Assembly: GCA_002336845.1 (NCBI GenBank)
Contig: DDEX01000025.1
Span: forward strand, 72,953 to 88,425
DNA length: 15,473 nt
Direction: 5' to 3'
Origin: Rhodobacteraceae bacterium UBA1943
GTDB lineage: Bacteria; Pseudomonadota; Alphaproteobacteria; Rhodobacterales; Rhodobacteraceae
This document shows, piece after piece, positions 6,351 to 14,702 of this stretch. Every line of letters begins with the position of its first letter. Positions within the stretch are counted from its first letter, which is position 1. The position numbers and the translations under genes were made by a program. The notes under the pieces are model-generated. The model was not told where the DNA came from and made no database searches. It saw nothing but the letters and a program-made list of their open reading frames with translations.

Positions 6351-7202
6351 TTACTTGTCCAGAAGTTCGGTCTTGGTCAACAGCGCCGGGTCCAGCTTTT
6401 CGCCGGGTTTTTCGATCTTGGCGACCTTGGTCAGCTCTTCAACCTTGGCCTCAACCGCTTTTTGCTGAATCTCGCTGGCCAGTTCGTCGTGCAGGTCTTC
6501 CAGCGTGGGTTGCTTGGCTGCCCGGGTTTCGCTGACCAGGATCAGGTGCCAGCCGAAATCGGTCTTGATCGGACCGACGACCTTGCCGACAGGAGCGGCT
6601 ACCACGGCATCCTCGAACGGCTTGACCATCATCCCGGGGCCGAACCAGCCCAGATCACCGCCATTGGCGCCAGAGCCGGTATCGGTCGAATTGGCTTTGG
6701 CCAGCTCGTCGAACTTGGCGCCACCTTCAATCTGCTTTTTCAGGTCGTTGGCCTTCTCCTCGCTGTCCACCAGAATGTGGGCGGCGTGGTATTCGGTCTG
6801 GGGCTTGGCGTCCTTGAAGCGGGCGTCATAGGCTGCCTTGAGCGCCTCGTCCGTCACGGCACCGGCGGCAGCGGCCTGAATCGCGATGTTCGACAGATAG
6901 CCGCGGGTTTCGTTCTCCAGTTGCAGGCTCTGGGTCTTGGTCAGCTTGCCTTCGACCGACTGTTCCAGCACGGTCTGCTGCACCAACTGATCCAGAAGGC
7001 CTTTGTACAGCACATCCGGCGGCAGGCTTTTGTATTGGTCCGGCAGGCCCTCGCGCGCGGCGATCATGTGGCCCAGCGTGATGGTCTTGCCGTTGACGGT
7101 GGCCACGACGGTGGCAGCTGTCGGAGCATCCTCGGCCAGTGCTGGCAGGGCAAGACCAAGGGCCAGAACCGCCCCAGCCAGAAATTGCATCGTTTTGGCC
7201 AT
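6351..7202 (-). CDS. Exported parvulin-type peptidyl-prolyl cis-trans isomerase
   Basis: The 283-residue product is a periplasmic foldase of the SurA/PrsA/PpiC type. Residues 1-23 form a signal peptide (MAKTM, hydrophobic core, ALA cleavage site before EDAPT). An N-terminal helical chaperone-like region follows, with NGKTIT near residues 37-42. A single rotamase (parvulin) domain spans about 137-225: AAHILVDSEEKA at the start, then FDELAKANSTDTGSGANGGDLGWFGPG and FGWHLILV at its end. The C-terminal tail is Lys/Glu-rich. It should assist proline isomerisation and folding of proteins exported by SecA, which is encoded divergently 187 bp away. It probably heads a transcript with argJ. Confidence 0.9.
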   Translation of the reverse strand: MAKTMQFLAGAVLALGLALPALAEDAPTAATVVATVNGKTITLGHMIAAREGLPDQYKSLPPDVLYKGLLDQLVQQTVLEQSVEGKLTKTQSLQLENETRGYLSNIAIQAAAAGAVTDEALKAAYDARFKDAKPQTEYHAAHILVDSEEKANDLKKQIEGGAKFDELAKANSTDTGSGANGGDLGWFGPGMMVKPFEDAVVAAPVGKVVGPIKTDFGWHLILVSETRAAKQPTLEDLHDELASEIQQKAVEAKVEELTKVAKIEKPGEKLDPALLTKTELLDK

Positions 7203-7243
7203 CTTTTCACAACCCTCTGATCGTGCTGCGACCCGGCGCAGCG

Positions 7244-7272
7244 TTGACTATCAAGGGCCCACCCCTTACATC
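7244..7272 (+). promoter_or_regulatory. Candidate secA promoter
   Basis: TTGACT (7244-7249; five of six matches to the -35 consensus) is followed after 17 nt by TACATC (7267-7272; three of six to the -10). It lies in the 187-bp divergent region between the PPIase and secA genes and would give a leader of about 110 nt. The -35 sits inside the palindrome TTGACTATCAA, so the minus strand also shows a -35-like TTGATA, though no good minus-strand -10 was found. Confidence 0.4.
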
Positions 7273-7389
7273 GCTCGGGTCGCGTGCGAGGGGTCTGCCC
7301 GGTCTTGATGCCCTTCTATGGAAGGCTGCACTGCCGGGCAAGACACAGCCTCACACGATCATGTCAGGATCATTCGGGTCGGAGAGAAC

Positions 7390-10122
7390 ATGCTGGGTAT
7401 TGGTGCGCTTGCACGCAAGGTTTTCGGCACGCCGAACGACCGCAAGGTAAAATCGGTGCAGCCTCTGGTCGCCAAGATCAATGCGCTGGAGCCGGAGTTT
7501 GCCGTCCTGAGCGATGAGGGGATCATCGCGAAGACCCGGGCGTTCCAGAAACGCGTGCAAGAGCAGGGCGAGGATCTGGATGATTTGTTGCCCGAAGCCT
7601 TTGCCAACTGCCGCGAGGCGGCGCGGCGCGCCTTGGGATTGCGGGCCTTTGACGTGCAATTGATGGGCGGGATTTTCCTGCATCAGGGCAACATTGCCGA
7701 AATGCGTACGGGCGAGGGCAAGACCCTGATGGCGACCTTCCCGGCCTATCTGAACGCGCTGGCGGGCAAGGGCGTGCATGTGGTGACGGTGAACGACTAT
7801 CTGGCCAAGCGTGACGCGGAATGGATGGGCAAGGTTTATGCCCATCTGGGCCTGACGACGGGGGTGGTCTATCCCTATCAGGAAGAGCAGGAAAAGCGCG
7901 GCGCGTACCGGGCCGACATCACCTATGCCACGAACAACGAGCTCGGCTTTGACTACCTGCGCGACAACATGAAGGGCAGCATTGAGGAAATGGCGCAGCG
8001 TGGCCATTTCTTTGCCATCGTGGACGAGGTGGACAGCATCCTGATCGACGAGGCGCGCACGCCGCTGATCATCTCTGGCCCGTCCCAGGACCGCAGCGAG
8101 CTGTATCAGAAGGTTGACGTCCTGATCCCGCAACTGACCGAGGCGCATTACAAGCTGGATGAAAAGGCCCGCAACGTCACGCTGACCGAAGAGGGCAACG
8201 AGGCGATTGAAACCCTGCTGACGCAAGCCGGCCTGCTGCCCGAGGGGCAGAGTCTATATGATCCCGAAAGCTCGACCCTGGTTCATCATGCCACGCAGGC
8301 GCTGAAGGCGCACAAGCTGTTCACCAGGGACCAGCAGTATATCGTGCGCGATGGCGAGGTGATGCTGATCGACGAATTCACCGGCCGTATGATGCGCGGC
8401 CGCCGCTTGTCCGACGGGCTTCATCAGGCCATCGAGGCCAAGGAGCATGTGGCGATTCAGCCCGAGAACGTCACCCTGGCATCCGTGACCTTCCAGAACT
8501 ATTTCCGCCTTTATGCCAAGTTGGCGGGCATGACCGGCACCGCGCTGACCGAAGCCGACGAGTTCATGGAAATCTACAAACTGGGCGTGGTCGAGGTGCC
8601 GACCAACCGCCCCGTCCAGCGCAAGGATGAACATGACGCGGTTTACCGCACCGCGCGCGAAAAGAACGAAGGCATCGTCAAGACCATTCAGGAAGCCCAC
8701 GCCAAGGGCCAGCCGATCCTTGTCGGCACTACCTCGATCGACAAGTCTGAATCGCTGTCGGCCCTGCTGACGGCGGCGGGCATTCCGCATAATGTGCTGA
8801 ACGCCCGTCAGCACGAGCAAGAGGCCAAGATCGTGGCCGATGCGGGTCGTCTGGGTGCTGTGACCATCGCCACCAACATGGCCGGTCGCGGAACCGACAT
8901 CCAGCTTGGCGGCAATGTCGAGATGAAGGTTCTGGAAGAGATCGCCGCGAATCCCCAAGCCCACCCCGACGAGGTGCGCGCCCGGATCGAGGCGGAACAT
9001 GCCGACGAGAAGGCCAAGGTGATCGAGGCCGGTGGTCTGTTCGTCCTTGCCACCGAACGCCATGAAAGCCGCCGGATCGATAACCAGCTGCGCGGCCGGT
9101 CGGGTCGTCAGGGCGACCCCGGTCGCTCGTCGTTCTTCCTGTCGCTGGAAGATGACCTGATGCGCATCTTCGGGTCCGAGCGTCTGGACAAGGTTCTGTC
9201 CAGTCTGGGCATGAAGGAAGGCGAGGCCATCGTTCACCCCTGGGTCAACAAGTCGCTGGAGCGCGCGCAGGCCAAGGTTGAGGGGCGCAACTTCGACATC
9301 CGCAAGCAATTGCTGAAGTTCGACGACGTGATGAACGACCAGCGCAAGGCCATCTTCGGTCAGCGCATGGAGATCATGGAAGCCGAGGATCTGGACGAGA
9401 TCGCGCGCGATATGCGCCATTCGGTGATCGACGATCTTGTCGATGCCTATCTGCCGCCGAAAAGCTATGCCGATCACTGGAATGTGCAGGGCCTGCGCCT
9501 TGGTATCGCCGAGAAGCTGAACCTCGACCTGCCCGTTGTGGATTGGGCCGCCGAGGAAGGCGTGGACCAGGACGTGATGCGCAAGCGGATCACCGAAGCC
9601 TCTGATGCGCAGATGGCTCAGAAAGAGGAAGCCTTCGGTCCCGAAACCATGCGCAACATCGAAAAGCAGCTTTTGCTGCAAACCATCGATGGCAAGTGGC
9701 GCGACCATCTTCTGCGTCTGGAACATCTGCGCTCGGTCGTGGGTTTCCGCGGCTATGCCCAGCGTGATCCGTTGAACGAATACAAGACCGAGGCGTTCCA
9801 GTTGTTTGAACACATGCTGGATGGCCTGCGGCAGGACGTAACGCAACGCCTGTCGATGATCCGTCCGATCACGCCCGAAGAGCAGGCGGCGATGATGGCC
9901 CAGATCGAAGCCCAGCAAGCCGCAGCGCAGCAGCAGCGCGAAGAGGCCGGCGCCCCGGCGATTGTTTCTGTGCCCGACGCGCCGGTCGCGGCGTCGCAGG
10001 CAGAGCGTCTGGCAGGCTTTGACGAATCGGACCCGTCAACCTGGGGAAATCCATCGCGCAATGACCTTTGTCCCTGCGGATCGGGCGAGAAATTCAAACA
10101 TTGCCACGGTCGTCTGGTCTGA
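7390..10122 (+). CDS. secA: Preprotein translocase ATPase SecA
   Basis: SecA drives unfolded preproteins through SecYEG by ATP hydrolysis. The frame opens at 7318, but SecA proteins begin at MLGIGALARKVFG, so ATG 7390 is chosen; GGAGA ends 4 nt before it. The product has 910 residues, a normal length. Walker A is MRTGEGKT (GEGKT 108-112) and Walker B is VDEVDSILIDEARTP (DEVD 212-215). The second motor domain has TNMAGRGTDI and ESRRIDNQLRGRSGRQGDPG. The preprotein-crosslinking, helical wing and helical scaffold regions are all recognisable. An Ala/Gln-rich linker leads to the zinc-binding SecB-interaction tail CPCGSGEKFKHCH. The gene is intact, with no sign of transfer. Confidence 0.98.
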   Translation: MLGIGALARKVFGTPNDRKVKSVQPLVAKINALEPEFAVLSDEGIIAKTRAFQKRVQEQGEDLDDLLPEAFANCREAARRALGLRAFDVQLMGGIFLHQGNIAEMRTGEGKTLMATFPAYLNALAGKGVHVVTVNDYLAKRDAEWMGKVYAHLGLTTGVVYPYQEEQEKRGAYRADITYATNNELGFDYLRDNMKGSIEEMAQRGHFFAIVDEVDSILIDEARTPLIISGPSQDRSELYQKVDVLIPQLTEAHYKLDEKARNVTLTEEGNEAIETLLTQAGLLPEGQSLYDPESSTLVHHATQALKAHKLFTRDQQYIVRDGEVMLIDEFTGRMMRGRRLSDGLHQAIEAKEHVAIQPENVTLASVTFQNYFRLYAKLAGMTGTALTEADEFMEIYKLGVVEVPTNRPVQRKDEHDAVYRTAREKNEGIVKTIQEAHAKGQPILVGTTSIDKSESLSALLTAAGIPHNVLNARQHEQEAKIVADAGRLGAVTIATNMAGRGTDIQLGGNVEMKVLEEIAANPQAHPDEVRARIEAEHADEKAKVIEAGGLFVLATERHESRRIDNQLRGRSGRQGDPGRSSFFLSLEDDLMRIFGSERLDKVLSSLGMKEGEAIVHPWVNKSLERAQAKVEGRNFDIRKQLLKFDDVMNDQRKAIFGQRMEIMEAEDLDEIARDMRHSVIDDLVDAYLPPKSYADHWNVQGLRLGIAEKLNLDLPVVDWAAEEGVDQDVMRKRITEASDAQMAQKEEAFGPETMRNIEKQLLLQTIDGKWRDHLLRLEHLRSVVGFRGYAQRDPLNEYKTEAFQLFEHMLDGLRQDVTQRLSMIRPITPEEQAAMMAQIEAQQAAAQQQREEAGAPAIVSVPDAPVAASQAERLAGFDESDPSTWGNPSRNDLCPCGSGEKFKHCHGRLV

Positions 10123-10141
10123 ATCTGGCGGTATCGCCGGA

Positions 10142-10162
10142 TTCCCGCCACCCGGGCGGGAA
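10142..10162. repeat. Hairpin after secA, possible weak terminator
   Basis: TTCCCGCC (10142-10149) pairs perfectly with GGCGGGAA (10155-10162) around a 5-nt loop, 20 bases past the secA stop. No U-run follows, so it is not a textbook intrinsic terminator. It may pause polymerase or protect the secA 3' end while allowing some read-through into the next two genes. The remainder of the 116-bp gap has a TTGACG at 10196-10201 without a matching -10. Confidence 0.4.
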
Positions 10163-10238
10163 ACATTCCAAGGTTTCGCCACGCCAGCGCCCCGTTTGAC
10201 GCGCATGTTCTGCCTGTCATTCGGGGGCGCTGGTAAAG

Positions 10239-11228
10239 ATGTTGGAATGGAAGCGCAGAATTGCACGGGTCGTTGCCGTGCTTTCCGTCGCATTGGCGGC
10301 TGGCCATCTGGTGCAGAACAAGGCGGCGCAAGATCAGGCACGTCATACGCTTGAGGCAACACCAGAGGCGATCGAGCCTGTCGCCGCCGGGCCGGAAACC
10401 ATCAAGCCACGGCCTGTCGGGGCGCAACTTGCGCCCATGCCCAAGGTTCCTCTGGTGGTGCTGGCTCCGCCCGTCCTGTCGCAACCCGTTCTTGCCGCCC
10501 CCGCCGCCCCCGATTCCGCGCCAAAGGCCGAGACCTTTGCCGGACCTGCGGCGCAGGCCTGCCCCGTGGCGCTGGATCTTGTGGCCGAACCGGCGGCGAT
10601 GATCGGAATCAGTCTTGTTGCGGCCTGCCACGCGGATGAGCGCGTTGTGGTCCAGCAAGAGGGCCTGACCTTCACCGCCCTGACCAATGCAACCGGCGGA
10701 CTGTTTCTGGATATGCCTGCCCTGGCCACCGAGGCCCAGGTTGCGGTGGTCTTTGCCGATGGCAGCCGCGCCACGAACCAGATCGTGCTGCCCGAACTGG
10801 CCGGGATGCGCCGCTTTGCCATCCAGTGGCAACAGGGCGACGCGTTCCTGCTACACGGGTTCGAAGGCGGAGCAGGCTACGGCACGCCCGGCGATGTCTG
10901 GGCCGAAAACACGCGCTCGCCTTCGGGTCTTTTGCCCGCCACACAGGGATTCATGACGCTTTTGGGCGACAGCACGGCCCCGACGCCGTTGATGGCAGCG
11001 GTCTATACCTATCCCGCCGATACCGCTGTACGGTCTGACATTGTGGTCGAGGCGGCGATTGACGCCGCGACCTGCGGCCGCGAATTGCTCGGCCAGACCC
11101 TGATTTCAACCGGCGGCAAGGTAAAGGTGCAGGATCTTGCGGTGACCATGCCCGAATGTGACGCGGCTGGTGGCTATCTGGTGTTGAAGAATCTTGCCCC
11201 TGCGACGAATATCGCCGCCGCAAACTAA
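10239..11228 (+). CDS. Membrane-anchored periplasmic protein of unknown function
   Basis: I do not recognise a named family. The 329-residue product starts with a short basic stretch (WKRRIAR) and one hydrophobic segment at about 8-25 with no clear cleavage site, so it is probably a signal anchor. Residues 40-95 are rich in Pro/Ala, an extended linker suited to crossing the periplasm. The globular part (about 105-329) holds four cysteines (108, 130, 279, 307) that could form two disulfides, and its many short hydrophobic strands suggest a beta-rich fold. The ribosome binding site before ATG 10239 is weak (GGTAAAG). The next gene starts 17 nt after its stop, so the two probably form an operon and act together at the envelope. 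I recall similar genes behind secA in Rhodobacterales, sometimes loosely labelled 'translocase'; that name has no support in the sequence. Confidence 0.75.
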   Translation: MLEWKRRIARVVAVLSVALAAGHLVQNKAAQDQARHTLEATPEAIEPVAAGPETIKPRPVGAQLAPMPKVPLVVLAPPVLSQPVLAAPAAPDSAPKAETFAGPAAQACPVALDLVAEPAAMIGISLVAACHADERVVVQQEGLTFTALTNATGGLFLDMPALATEAQVAVVFADGSRATNQIVLPELAGMRRFAIQWQQGDAFLLHGFEGGAGYGTPGDVWAENTRSPSGLLPATQGFMTLLGDSTAPTPLMAAVYTYPADTAVRSDIVVEAAIDAATCGRELLGQTLISTGGKVKVQDLAVTMPECDAAGGYLVLKNLAPATNIAAAN

Positions 11229-11245
11229 GGGTCGGGCGGATATTT

Positions 11246-12751
11246 ATGAAGGGCTTTGCAAGATGCGCGGCGATCATCGCCGCGCTTCTTCTTGGAGGGG
11301 TTGCGTCGGCGCAGGACGTGACGCTGACCTCGCGTGACGGATCGCTGGCGGTTGCGGGCACCTTGCAGGGCTTTGACGGCGAGTTCTATCGCCTGGACAC
11401 GCGCTACGGCCCGCTGACACTGGATGCGGCCGGTGTTCTGTGCGATGGCCCGGCCTGCCCGGAACTGACGGCCCCGAAATCGGTCGTGCGGATCGTGGGG
11501 GTCGCCGATCCGGGGCGGATGTTGCTGCCAGTGGTGCTGCGCGCCTTTGCCGAGGCGCGTGGCCTGCGGCTGGAAACCGCCGAGGCGGTAACGCGGCTGT
11601 CCGATCCGGTGACGAACAAGGTCTTGGCAGAGTTCAGCTTTCAGCCATTGCCCCCTTCGGCGGCGCGGGCCGAGATGCTGGCGGGGCGGGCCGAACTGAT
11701 GCTGGCGGCTGCGACGGAACCCGACTTTGGCTCCAAGGCGGTGGCGCTGGATGCGCTGATCCCCATCGTTGCGCCGGACAATCCGGTACCGGGCATTTCA
11801 ACCCCCGATCTGGCGCGCGCTTTGGCCGGCGAGATGACCAACTGGAACCAGATCGGTGGCCCAGACATGCCCTTGGTACTGCACGGGCTGGTGGCCGACA
11901 GCGACCTTGCGGCGGCCCTGTCGGCGCGGCTGGGGCGCGAGATCGTGGCGACTGTAACGCACCCTGACCTTGCAAGTCTGGCGGAGGCGGTAGCGCGCGA
12001 TCCTTGGGCGCTGGCCGTGACCGGGCGGGCAAGTGCAGGGGCCGCGCGGGTGCTGCCTCTGTCGGACACTTGTGGCTTTCCGCTGCTGCCCGATCCGCTG
12101 GCCGTCAAGGCCGAAGATTACCCGCTGACGCTGCCCGTCTATCTGCTGACGCCGCGCCGCCGCTTGCCGCTTGCCGCGCGGGAACTGCTTGAATTCATGG
12201 CCACCCCCCATGCCCAGGCCGCAGTGGCTGCGGGCGGCTATATCGACCGCGGGATAGAGCGCGCTCCGATGACCAAGGATGGCCTACGCCTGATCAACGC
12301 CATTCAGGGCGCTGGCGCTGAAACGACGCTGGACGATCTGAAGCGGTTGGTCGGTTTGATGGATGGGACGGACCGGCTGTCGTTTACCTTCCGGTTCCAG
12401 GACGGCTCGTCCGAGCTTGACCGCAACAGTCAGGACAACCTTAAAGATCTGGCGCAACTGCTGGAGGCCGGGGCTTTCAAGGGGCAGGCCCTGATACTGG
12501 CTGGGTTTTCCGATGGCACAGGGGCGGCCAAGGCCAATCTGGATCTGTCACGCGACAGGGCGGTGCGTGTTCTCATGAACCTGAAAGACGCCGCCCCGGG
12601 GCTTGATGAGAGTCAGTTGCCACGGGTAGAGGCCTTTGGCGAGGCGATGCCGATGGCCTGCGATGAAACTGCCGCCGGGCGCCGGTTGAACCGGCGGGTG
12701 GAGCTGTGGGTGCGGCCCGCCTTTATAGATAGCCGGCAGAGCGAAAACTGA
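11246..12751 (+). CDS. PstS-like periplasmic domain fused to OmpA peptidoglycan-binding domain
   Basis: The 501-residue product has a signal peptide (1-22, GVASA before QDVTL). A beta-rich N-terminal part (23-75, with C66 and C71) is followed by a phosphate-binding-protein-like region of about 80-335: VVRIVGVADPGRMLLPVVL at its start and EMTNWNQIGGPDMPL near 196-210, the pattern seen in PstS-type solute-binding domains. From about 375 to 492 lies an OmpA C-terminal domain: FRFQDGSSELD, LILAGFSDGTGAAKANLDLS, RDRAVRV and NRRVELWVRP. D423 and R438 match the peptidoglycan-contacting positions. I infer an envelope protein tethered to cell wall that senses or binds a ligand; phosphate is only one possibility. 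GGGCGGA precedes the ATG by 5 nt. The 3' end overlaps radC tail to tail by 29 bp. Confidence 0.85.
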   Translation: MKGFARCAAIIAALLLGGVASAQDVTLTSRDGSLAVAGTLQGFDGEFYRLDTRYGPLTLDAAGVLCDGPACPELTAPKSVVRIVGVADPGRMLLPVVLRAFAEARGLRLETAEAVTRLSDPVTNKVLAEFSFQPLPPSAARAEMLAGRAELMLAAATEPDFGSKAVALDALIPIVAPDNPVPGISTPDLARALAGEMTNWNQIGGPDMPLVLHGLVADSDLAAALSARLGREIVATVTHPDLASLAEAVARDPWALAVTGRASAGAARVLPLSDTCGFPLLPDPLAVKAEDYPLTLPVYLLTPRRRLPLAARELLEFMATPHAQAAVAAGGYIDRGIERAPMTKDGLRLINAIQGAGAETTLDDLKRLVGLMDGTDRLSFTFRFQDGSSELDRNSQDNLKDLAQLLEAGAFKGQALILAGFSDGTGAAKANLDLSRDRAVRVLMNLKDAAPGLDESQLPRVEAFGEAMPMACDETAAGRRLNRRVELWVRPAFIDSRQSEN

Positions 12752-13490
12752 CTTCGCGGCTTTTGCCGATGATCAGGTGGTCGTGCAGGGTGATGCCCAG
12801 CACCTGCGCGGCCTCCTGCACTTGCAGGGTCATGCTGATGTCGGCCTCGCTGGGAGTCGGATCGCCGGAGGGATGGTTATGCACCATAATCAGCGCGCTG
12901 GCATTCACCTCCAGCGCACGTTTCACGACCTCGCGCGGATAGACGGGCACATGATCGACCGTGCCATTGGCCTGTTCCTCATCGGCGATCAGCACGTTCT
13001 TGCGGTCGAGGTAAAGGATGCGGAACTGCTCGTTCTCGCGGTGGGCCATGGCGGTGTGGCAGTAATCTAGAAGGGCGTCCCAGGAGGATAGAACCGGGCG
13101 GTTGATCACCTTTGCCCGCATCAGCCGCTGGGCGGCGGCCTCGACGATCTTCAACTCTTGCACCACGGCATCGCCCACGCCCTTGACCATCAGCAGGCGG
13201 GCGGGCGTGGCAGAGATCACCCGGTTGAAATCGCCGAAAGTCTCCAGCAGCAGGCGGGCGAGGGGTTTCACATCCTGCCGAGGAATGGCGCGGAACAGAA
13301 CCAGTTCCAGCAGTTCATAATCGGGCAAGGCGGCGGCCCCCCCTTCCATGAAGCGAGAGCGCAGGCGTTTGCGGTGGTCGGCAATGTAGCTGGGCAATTT
13401 GCCTGGCAGGGACGATGCCTCTGCCTCGTCCGCATCGCCCGGCATGTCGAACAACAACCGCCCGGAATCATTGAAGCCATGGTTTGCCAT
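12723..13490 (-). CDS. radC: RadC-family JAB/MPN domain protein
   Basis: The 255-residue product shows the RadC layout. A basic N-terminal part (HRKRLRSRF, 39-47) leads to a UPF0758 helical region (LPDYELLELVLFRAIPRQD) and a helix-hairpin-helix around MVKGVGDAV (102-109). The C-terminal JAB/MPN metalloprotease-like domain carries the zinc motif HNHPSGDPTPSEAD (H204, H206, D217). RadC's once-claimed repair role is doubtful and the molecular function remains unsettled. The ATG at 13490 has no visible Shine-Dalgarno and lies inside a perfect 13-bp hairpin; ATG at codon 16 is an in-frame alternative, also without a good site. It follows dnaJ after 34 nt on the same strand, so read-through from dnaK-dnaJ is likely. 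Confidence 0.92.
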   Translation of the reverse strand: MANHGFNDSGRLLFDMPGDADEAEASSLPGKLPSYIADHRKRLRSRFMEGGAAALPDYELLELVLFRAIPRQDVKPLARLLLETFGDFNRVISATPARLLMVKGVGDAVVQELKIVEAAAQRLMRAKVINRPVLSSWDALLDYCHTAMAHRENEQFRILYLDRKNVLIADEEQANGTVDHVPVYPREVVKRALEVNASALIMVHNHPSGDPTPSEADISMTLQVQEAAQVLGITLHDHLIIGKSREVSFRSAGYL

Positions 13491-13499
13491 GGCTTCAAT
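13470..13499. repeat. Perfect 13-bp inverted repeat covering the radC start codon
   Basis: ATTGAAGCCATGG (13470-13482) and CCATGGCTTCAAT (13487-13499) are exact reverse complements separated by four bases. In the minus-strand mRNA the radC ATG (13490-13488) lies in the 5' arm, so the folded RNA would bury the start codon. It sits 25 nt past the dnaJ stop and no U-run follows it. Confidence 0.85.
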
Positions 13500-13524
13500 C
13501 TGCGGTCACATGGTGAAGAAAGGG

Positions 13525-14676
13525 TTAACCGCCCTTCATACCATCCCAGAAGCCTTTGACCTTGGAAAAGAAGGTCTTGCCTTCGGGGTTGTTTTCTTCC
13601 GAAAGCCCCTCGAACTCTCGCAGCAATTCCTTCTGCCGCGCGGTCAGGTTCACCGGGGTTTCCACCGACATTTCGATCAGCATGTCGCCTGATCCGCCGC
13701 CGCGCAGCGCGGGCATCCCCTTGGCGCGCAGGCGCATCTGCTTGCCGGTCTGGCTGCCCGCGGGCACCTTGACCCGGCTCATGCCGCCATCAATCGTGGG
13801 CACCTCAACCTCGCCCCCCAGTGCCGCCGTAGCGAAGCTGACGGGGACACGGCAATAAAGGTTCACCCCGTCGCGCTGGAAGATCGGGTGATCCTTGACC
13901 TCGATGAAGATATAAAGGTCACCCGTCGGCCCGCCGCGCAGGCCCGCCTCGCCCTCACCGGCCAGACGGATACGGGTGCCGGTTTCCACCCCGGCGGGAA
14001 TGTTGACCGACAGGGCGCGTTCCTTCTCGACCCGGCCATGGCCCGCGCAGGCCTTGCAGGGGTTCTTGACGATCTGGCCCGCACCGTTGCAGGTGGGGCA
14101 GGTGCGTTCGACGGTGAAAAAGCCCTGCTGTGCCCGCACCTTGCCCATGCCGGAACAGGTGGGGCAGGTAACAGGCTCGGCTCCGCCCTCGGCGCCAGTG
14201 CCCTTGCAGATGTCACAGACGACCGAGGTCGGGACGTTGATGGTTTTCTGGACGCCCTTGTAGGCCTCTTCCAGCGTCACGCGCAGGTTATAGCGCAGGT
14301 CAGACCCGCGCTGTGCCCGTGCGCGCCCACCGCCGCCGCCTCGGCCGCCCATGAAGTCACCGAACAGATCCTCGAACACGTCCGAGAAGGCCGATGCGAA
14401 ATCACCTTGCGCAAAGCCGCCGCGCTGGCCACCGCCACCGCCCATACCGTTTTCAAAGGCCCCATGGCCAAAGCGGTCATAGGCGGCCTTTTTCTGATCG
14501 TCTTTCAGAACGTCATAAGCCTCGTTCACATCCTTGAACTGTGCCTCGGCGTTCGGGTCTTCCTGATTGCGGTCGGGATGCAGCTCTTTCGCCTTTTGGC
14601 GATAAGCCTTCTTGATCTCGTCGGCAGATGCACCGCGAGCCACCCCTAGAACATCGTAGTAATCACGCTTTGCCAT
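13525..14676 (-). CDS. dnaJ: Chaperone DnaJ (Hsp40)
   Basis: DnaJ delivers unfolded clients to DnaK and stimulates its ATPase. The 383-residue product is a complete class A Hsp40. The J domain has HPD at 33-35 and is followed by a Gly/Phe-rich linker (about 75-120). The zinc-finger domain has four CxxCxGxG repeats starting at C154, C171, C193 and C207. The C-terminal substrate-binding domain follows. It lies 69 nt downstream of dnaK on the same strand, the usual dnaK-dnaJ order, and ahead of radC. The ribosome binding site is modest (GGGG about 6 nt before the ATG). Confidence 0.98.
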   Translation of the reverse strand: MAKRDYYDVLGVARGASADEIKKAYRQKAKELHPDRNQEDPNAEAQFKDVNEAYDVLKDDQKKAAYDRFGHGAFENGMGGGGGQRGGFAQGDFASAFSDVFEDLFGDFMGGRGGGGGRARAQRGSDLRYNLRVTLEEAYKGVQKTINVPTSVVCDICKGTGAEGGAEPVTCPTCSGMGKVRAQQGFFTVERTCPTCNGAGQIVKNPCKACAGHGRVEKERALSVNIPAGVETGTRIRLAGEGEAGLRGGPTGDLYIFIEVKDHPIFQRDGVNLYCRVPVSFATAALGGEVEVPTIDGGMSRVKVPAGSQTGKQMRLRAKGMPALRGGGSGDMLIEMSVETPVNLTARQKELLREFEGLSEENNPEGKTFFSKVKGFWDGMKGG

Positions 14677-14702
14677 GGCAAAACCCCAATGAGGGGAACG
14701 CT

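Noticed and set aside
6099..7220. 373-residue open frame opposite the PPIase gene and the argJ 5' end
   Set aside because: It is antisense to two clearly real genes and has a Gly/Leu/Phe/Gln-rich shadow composition.
7318..7389. 24-codon N-terminal extension of secA
   Set aside because: SecA proteins start at MLGIGALARKVFG-like sequence, and GGAGA lies just before ATG 7390; the extra residues look like untranslated leader.
8254..9918. 554-residue open frame opposite secA
   Set aside because: It is entirely inside the intact secA gene on the other strand, His/Leu/Gly-rich as expected for an antisense shadow, with no family signature.
9753..10832. 359-residue minus-strand open frame over the secA end and the next gene
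   Set aside because: It crosses two better-supported genes, has no ribosome binding site or recognisable domain, and its composition is that of a high-GC shadow frame.
11233..11252. GGATATTTATGAAGGG before the OmpA-fusion gene as a second copy of the REP-like repeat
   Set aside because: Only a short stretch resembles the repeat, the GC hairpin is missing, and it is explained by the ribosome binding site and start of the gene.
12723..13490. A CBASS/BREX-like or other defence role for the JAB-domain protein
   Set aside because: The sequence is an ordinary full-length RadC in a housekeeping dnaK-dnaJ context, with no defence genes nearby.
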